This document shows, piece after piece, positions 60,227 through 64,000 of a stretch of 64,000 nt of DNA. The DNA is from Paenibacillus sp. BJ-4 (GTDB taxonomy: Bacteria > Bacillota > Bacilli > Paenibacillales > Paenibacillaceae): the NCBI RefSeq assembly GCF_020404765.1, contig NZ_JAIVEM010000165.1, forward strand, positions 51,221-115,220, read 5' to 3'. Below the pieces are notes generated by a model. It was not told the origin of the DNA. It was given only the letters and a program-made list of their open reading frames with translations, and made no database searches. The translations under genes and the position numbers were made by a program. Each line of letters starts with the position of its first letter. Position 1 is the first letter of the stretch.

Positions 60227-62031
60227 TGGATAAAGCATGGTTTGAATTAAAGGGCGTTCGGCCGGTAATGCTGCTGCTGGCTGCACTTTCCCTTCTCCAG
60301 GGGGCCGCTGTGATTGCACAAGCGACTTTTTTGGCGAAGGCAGTGACGATTTTATTTAATAAAAATCCGCTGGTGATGGCTTGGCCGTCACTGGCGTTGT
60401 TTTTGGCGGCTTTTGCAGCAAGGCATACGGTGATCTGGCTGCAACGTCGAACAGCAGGCCGTTTCGCCGAAGCAGCAGGCGCTTCCTTGCGGGAGCGTCT
60501 GCTTGCACGTTTGTTCGAGCGTGGGCCGGGCTTTGCCGCGAAGGAAGGCAGCGGCAAGCTGGTAACGCTGGCGCTGGATGGAGTGGATCGTTTTCGCACG
60601 TATTTGGAGCTGTCCATCCCTCGTATGATTGACATGATGGCTGTAACTTTACTTGTGCTTGTATATGTTTTCACATTGGATCTCATTTCAGGTATCATTT
60701 TGACGATTACGATGCCAATCCTGGTGGGCTTTTTTATTTTGCTCGGCTTGGCGGCGCGGAAGCAGGCAGACAAGCAGTGGCGTTCCTATCGTCTGCTGTC
60801 GCACCATTTCACGGATTCGCTGCGTGGGCTACAGACCTTACGATTTCTGGGCCGCAGTCGAGAGCATGGGGAAACCGTCGGGAAGGTCAGTGACCAGTAC
60901 CGGGCGGCAACGATGCGTACGCTACGAGTAGCGTTTCTTTCCTCGTTTGCCCTCGACTTTTTTAGCATGCTGTCGGTTGCTTTTGTAGCTGTCGGTTTGG
61001 GTCTGCGCCTGATTAGTGGATCGGTGGGCCTGGAGGCAGCGCTTATGATACTTATTTTGGCCCCGGACTATTTTATGCCGATTCGTCAGTTGGGATCAGA
61101 CTATCATGCCTCGCTGGATGGCAAGGAGGCTTGGGGTGCGATGCGCTCTATACTGGCCAAAGATGAGCGAGACATCCATACTCCAGAGACATTCAAGAGT
61201 GAGGGCAGCGAGTTGCATGCTAAGGGCGAAGGTAATGGCGGCAGAGATAATGGTCTAACCATCACAGGGCAGGAAACCCTGAGGCTGTCGGATGTGTGCC
61301 TCCTCAATGAGGACGGCTCCGCGAGGCTTGACCATGTATCTGCAAGCATCGAGCCGCACATGAACATGATCGGCATCGTCGGAGCCAGCGGTGCAGGTAA
61401 AACAACGTTGCTCAGCTTACTGGGCGGCTTTGCTGACCCGACTTCGGGCGAGCTGAGTCTGAATGGCTGCCCTTTAGCTGGTGATGCCAAAGCCGAATGG
61501 CAGCGGCATATTGCCTATATTCCACAGCATCCATTTCTGTTCAGCGCTTCTCTGGCAGATAATATCCGCTTCTATGAGCCGGAGGCATCCAATGATCAGG
61601 TGGAATGGGCGATTGACGCGGTAGGACTTCGCGAGTTGGTGGATGGACTTCCAGGTGGGTTGGAAGAGCCTATCGGTGAAGCAGGACGGACGTTGAGTGG
61701 AGGTCAAGCGCAGCGAATTGCATTGGCGCGTGCTTTGCTGAGCAATCGTCCGGTCATTTTATTGGATGAACCAACAGCACATCTGGATATTGAGACGGAA
61801 TGGGAGCTGAAGCTGACAATTTTGTCCGTTTTGCAGCACAAAAAAATGCTTCTCGCAACCCATCGACTTCATTGGATGCCGGATATGGATTGTGTTTGGG
61901 TGATGAATCAAGGTCGTTTGGAAGAAGTGGGTTCGCATAAGCAATTGGTTTCTCGTAAGGGAGAATATTTCCGGCTACTTATAGAAACAGCGGAAGGAGG
62001 GGACAGACGATATGAGAGCGACGGACAATAG
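60226..62031 (+). CDS. cydD: ABC transporter CydD (heterodimeric thiol exporter subunit)
   Basis: A 601-residue half-transporter: six-helix membrane domain (residues about 10-330) then an ATPase domain with Walker A VGASGAGKTTLLSL, signature LSGGQAQRIAL and Walker B VILLDEPTAHLD. CydDC exports cysteine/glutathione and is needed for assembly of the bd oxidase. A low-complexity linker (about 320-350) is Gly/Asn-rich. It overlaps cydC by 20 bp. Confidence 0.93.
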   Translation: MDKAWFELKGVRPVMLLLAALSLLQGAAVIAQATFLAKAVTILFNKNPLVMAWPSLALFLAAFAARHTVIWLQRRTAGRFAEAAGASLRERLLARLFERGPGFAAKEGSGKLVTLALDGVDRFRTYLELSIPRMIDMMAVTLLVLVYVFTLDLISGIILTITMPILVGFFILLGLAARKQADKQWRSYRLLSHHFTDSLRGLQTLRFLGRSREHGETVGKVSDQYRAATMRTLRVAFLSSFALDFFSMLSVAFVAVGLGLRLISGSVGLEAALMILILAPDYFMPIRQLGSDYHASLDGKEAWGAMRSILAKDERDIHTPETFKSEGSELHAKGEGNGGRDNGLTITGQETLRLSDVCLLNEDGSARLDHVSASIEPHMNMIGIVGASGAGKTTLLSLLGGFADPTSGELSLNGCPLAGDAKAEWQRHIAYIPQHPFLFSASLADNIRFYEPEASNDQVEWAIDAVGLRELVDGLPGGLEEPIGEAGRTLSGGQAQRIALARALLSNRPVILLDEPTAHLDIETEWELKLTILSVLQHKKMLLATHRLHWMPDMDCVWVMNQGRLEEVGSHKQLVSRKGEYFRLLIETAEGGDRRYESDGQ

Positions 62032-63832
62032 CGGTCAAGGCTGGTTTGTGTCTTATTTGAGACAATATTTCTGGGCTTTTCTGGCGGCGGCGATTTTGGG
62101 CGCACTGGCGATTGGGTGTGCAGGCGCGTTGCTCTTTACGTCCGGTCACCTGATTACCCGATCGGCTTTAAAACCGGAAAATATATTGATGGTGTACGTG
62201 CCGATTGTGCTTGTACGAACCTTCGGCTTTAGTAAAGCGGTCATTCAATACCTGGAGCGCTTGGTAGGACATAATGCAGCGCTGCGCCTTGTGTCCCGTA
62301 TGCGGGTAAGGCTGTATCGGGCAGTGGAGCCGCAAGCACTGATGATCCGCAGCAAATTCCGTACAGGAGACCTGTTGGGATTGCTTGCTGAGGATATTGA
62401 GCAGCTTCAAAATATCTATTTGAAGCTGGTCCTGCCTGCCTTATCGGCATTGCTCATTTATGCAGTAGGCATTTCAGCCTTGGGGTGGATGGACGGAACA
62501 TTTGCTCTGCTCATGGCGCTGTATTGTGCATTTCTGCTTTTTATCGCCCCGGCCATCTCACTGTGGGCTTCGCTCGCCAAACGGCGAACGTTCAAGCAAG
62601 AACGGAGCAAAGCTTATCAGGAGCTGACCGATGCTATGTTCGGCATGAGTGATCTGGTGTTGAGCGGACGGACTGGGCATTTCCTGGGCTCCTTTACACA
62701 GCGTCAAAACAAGGCTGCCATAGTGGAAAATTCGCTTCGGCGGGGCGAGTGGCGCTCCCATTGGATTGCACAATGCGTGGTAGGCGGCGGAATTGTGATC
62801 ATGACCGTATGGGCCGGAGGACTGGTAGCACAAAATGGTCTTGAGTCAACATGGCTGGCCTCCTTTGCACTTGTTGCCTTTCCGCTGTTGGATGCCTTTG
62901 TGCGGGCTGGAGAAGCGGTGGTGCATGCACCGGAGTATCAAGATTCACTACGACGGTTGAAAGATTCGGAAAAACATACACCTATAACTGCTGCATCTGC
63001 ACCGTTTTCGGCCTCGGCTTCTGTGCATACAGGGCAGCAAGCAGCAGGAGGCACAGTAGACCAAATAGAGGCGGAACATGCTACCGCCCAGCTATCGGGC
63101 AACGCAGGTGAGCTGCTGCTGAACAACGTGAGCTACCGCTATACAGCAACGCAAGAATGGAGCGTGCACAATATTTCCTTGCGTGTGCCGCAGGGAGGCA
63201 AGGTTGCGCTGCTTGGTCGCAGCGGTGCTGGAAAGTCCACACTGCTGAATCTGATTCAGGGAGCGTTGCAGCCGGATGAAGGGAGTGTAACTGTCGCAGG
63301 TGTACCCGTATATACCGGTGGAGCATACTCCAGCTTGTTTGCGGTGTTAAACCAGCAGCCGTATTTGTTTGATACGACGGTAGCTAACAATATTCGGCTG
63401 GCGCGCCCCGATGCTTCGCTGGAAGAGGTCCGTGCAGTAACGGAGCAGGTGGGGCTTGGAGCCCTGATTGATTCTTTGCCAGATGGCTACGATACCCGGA
63501 TGCAGGAAACGGGCCTTCGTTTTTCGGGTGGAGAAAGGCAGCGCATTGCATTGGCGCGAATTTTGCTGCAAAATCACCCGATTGTTTTACTGGATGAGCC
63601 AACGGTGGGGCTTGATCCACTGACAGAGCATGCACTTATGCAGACGATGTTTCGTGTGCTGGAGGGCAAAACATTGATCTGGATCACGCACCATCTGACG
63701 GGAATGGAGCATATGGACGAGGTGATCTTTATGGAAAAAGGTGTAATTTCCATGCGAGGCAGTCATGCACAGCTTTGGCAGGAGCAGGCCCGATACCGTA
63801 ATCTGTACGAGCTGGATCATCCGTGCTTGTGA
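62012..63832 (+). CDS. cydC: ABC transporter CydC (heterodimeric thiol exporter subunit)
   Basis: A 606-residue partner of CydD with a membrane domain (about 10-330), an extended Ala/Ser/Gly-rich linker (about 320-360) and an ATPase domain (GRSGAGKSTLLNLI, FSGGERQRIALARIL, VLLDEPTVGLD). The order cydABDC matches Bacillus. The stop is followed by tandem hairpins. Confidence 0.93.
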   Translation: MRATDNSGQGWFVSYLRQYFWAFLAAAILGALAIGCAGALLFTSGHLITRSALKPENILMVYVPIVLVRTFGFSKAVIQYLERLVGHNAALRLVSRMRVRLYRAVEPQALMIRSKFRTGDLLGLLAEDIEQLQNIYLKLVLPALSALLIYAVGISALGWMDGTFALLMALYCAFLLFIAPAISLWASLAKRRTFKQERSKAYQELTDAMFGMSDLVLSGRTGHFLGSFTQRQNKAAIVENSLRRGEWRSHWIAQCVVGGGIVIMTVWAGGLVAQNGLESTWLASFALVAFPLLDAFVRAGEAVVHAPEYQDSLRRLKDSEKHTPITAASAPFSASASVHTGQQAAGGTVDQIEAEHATAQLSGNAGELLLNNVSYRYTATQEWSVHNISLRVPQGGKVALLGRSGAGKSTLLNLIQGALQPDEGSVTVAGVPVYTGGAYSSLFAVLNQQPYLFDTTVANNIRLARPDASLEEVRAVTEQVGLGALIDSLPDGYDTRMQETGLRFSGGERQRIALARILLQNHPIVLLDEPTVGLDPLTEHALMQTMFRVLEGKTLIWITHHLTGMEHMDEVIFMEKGVISMRGSHAQLWQEQARYRNLYELDHPCL

Positions 63833-63874
63833 AATAATAGGAATCGACCTATGGTACGACTATTTTGAACATAG

Positions 63875-63898
63875 GAGACGACATGGAAATGTCGTCTC
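63875..63898 (+). terminator. First of tandem hairpins after cydC
   Basis: GAGACGACAT-GGAA-ATGTCGTCTC is a perfect 10-bp stem. No T-run follows directly, so it may stabilise the transcript or work together with the next hairpin. Confidence 0.55.
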
Positions 63899-63908
63899 AG
63901 ATTGTCGA

Positions 63909-63942
63909 GAAACCCCGTCTTTTTGAGACGCGGGTTCTTTTT
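63909..63942 (+). terminator. Terminator after the cyd operon
   Basis: GAAACCCCGTCT-TTTTG-AGACGCGGGTTC followed by T5. One mismatch region in the stem. Third hairpin GGGAGAAACGGGGT/ACCCCTGTTTCTCC starts at 63969 and runs to the window end, with its tail outside. Confidence 0.7.
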
Positions 63943-64000
63943 CTTTACATAATAATGGTCTGGTATCTGGGAGAAACGGGGTGTTACCCCTGTTTCTCCA

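Noticed and set aside
63883..64000. Open frame starting MEMSSQIVEK with AGGAGAC upstream, running to the window edge
   Set aside because: It runs through two terminator-like hairpins and its bases are explained by the stems; no family features. The window ends before a stop, so it cannot be judged.

Overview
The window reads as about 64 kb of a Paenibacillus chromosome, most like the P. polymyxa group. Reasons: low-GC Gram-positive ribosome binding sites (AGGAGG-type), CcpA-like cre boxes, Fur and Pho boxes in Bacillus form, lipobox lipoproteins, YesMN-type two-component genes and Bacillus-like operon order. Species is inference. I see no tRNA, rRNA, CRISPR array, transposase or prophage gene.

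Layout. 1-660: tail of a possible SPFH protein and a CheW-like gene. 874-7661: deoxyribonucleoside catabolism (deoR, then deoC-cdd-nupC-deoB-deoD-pdp) behind a promoter that reproduces the Bacillus DeoR operator arrangement. 7776-9942: TetR regulator, small secreted protein, lipoprotein. 10057-14590: sulfate uptake (sbp-cysT-cysW, no cysA ATPase here) behind a strong promoter and a long, folded leader RNA, then a class V aminotransferase. 14693-20372: phosphonate uptake genes phnD-phnC-phnE-phnE facing away from a nucleotide phosphatase; the shared intergenic region carries Pho-box repeats for both directions. 20620-26136: HTH/TPR regulator, pdxK, an M3 peptidase and a ring-cleaving dioxygenase with an MhqR-like operator. 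26140-27810: AT-rich accessory patch with a small acidic protein and a DUF2971 protein. 28347-33623: regulator plus AbgT/AbgB-type operon in decay (amber codon in the transporter, truncated second peptidase), then a GNAT. 33736-38653: two-component system with an FtsX-type ABC transporter. 38797-43220: Fur-boxed siderophore importer (yclNOPQ-like) plus esterase, with both permease genes damaged. 43378-48211: aldo/keto reductase, thioredoxin-like, uppP, CNNM/CorC protein, DUF1836 protein. 48416-52747: polysaccharide cluster (two related GT2 enzymes, flippase, pyruvyl transferase). 53244-57407: peptide deformylase and a YesM/YesN pair behind a cre site. 57820-63832: cydABDC with a perfect Fnr/Rex-type palindrome upstream.

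Most unusual observations: (i) two copies (about 28037-28233 and 52950-53084) of a non-coding structured repeat whose helices are kept while the paired bases change; (ii) a structured leader ahead of the sulfate operon that I cannot assign to a known riboswitch; (iii) independent lesions in two import operons; (iv) an AT-rich two-gene DUF2971 cassette. All database-dependent statements (novelty, family membership) come from memory and need searching.
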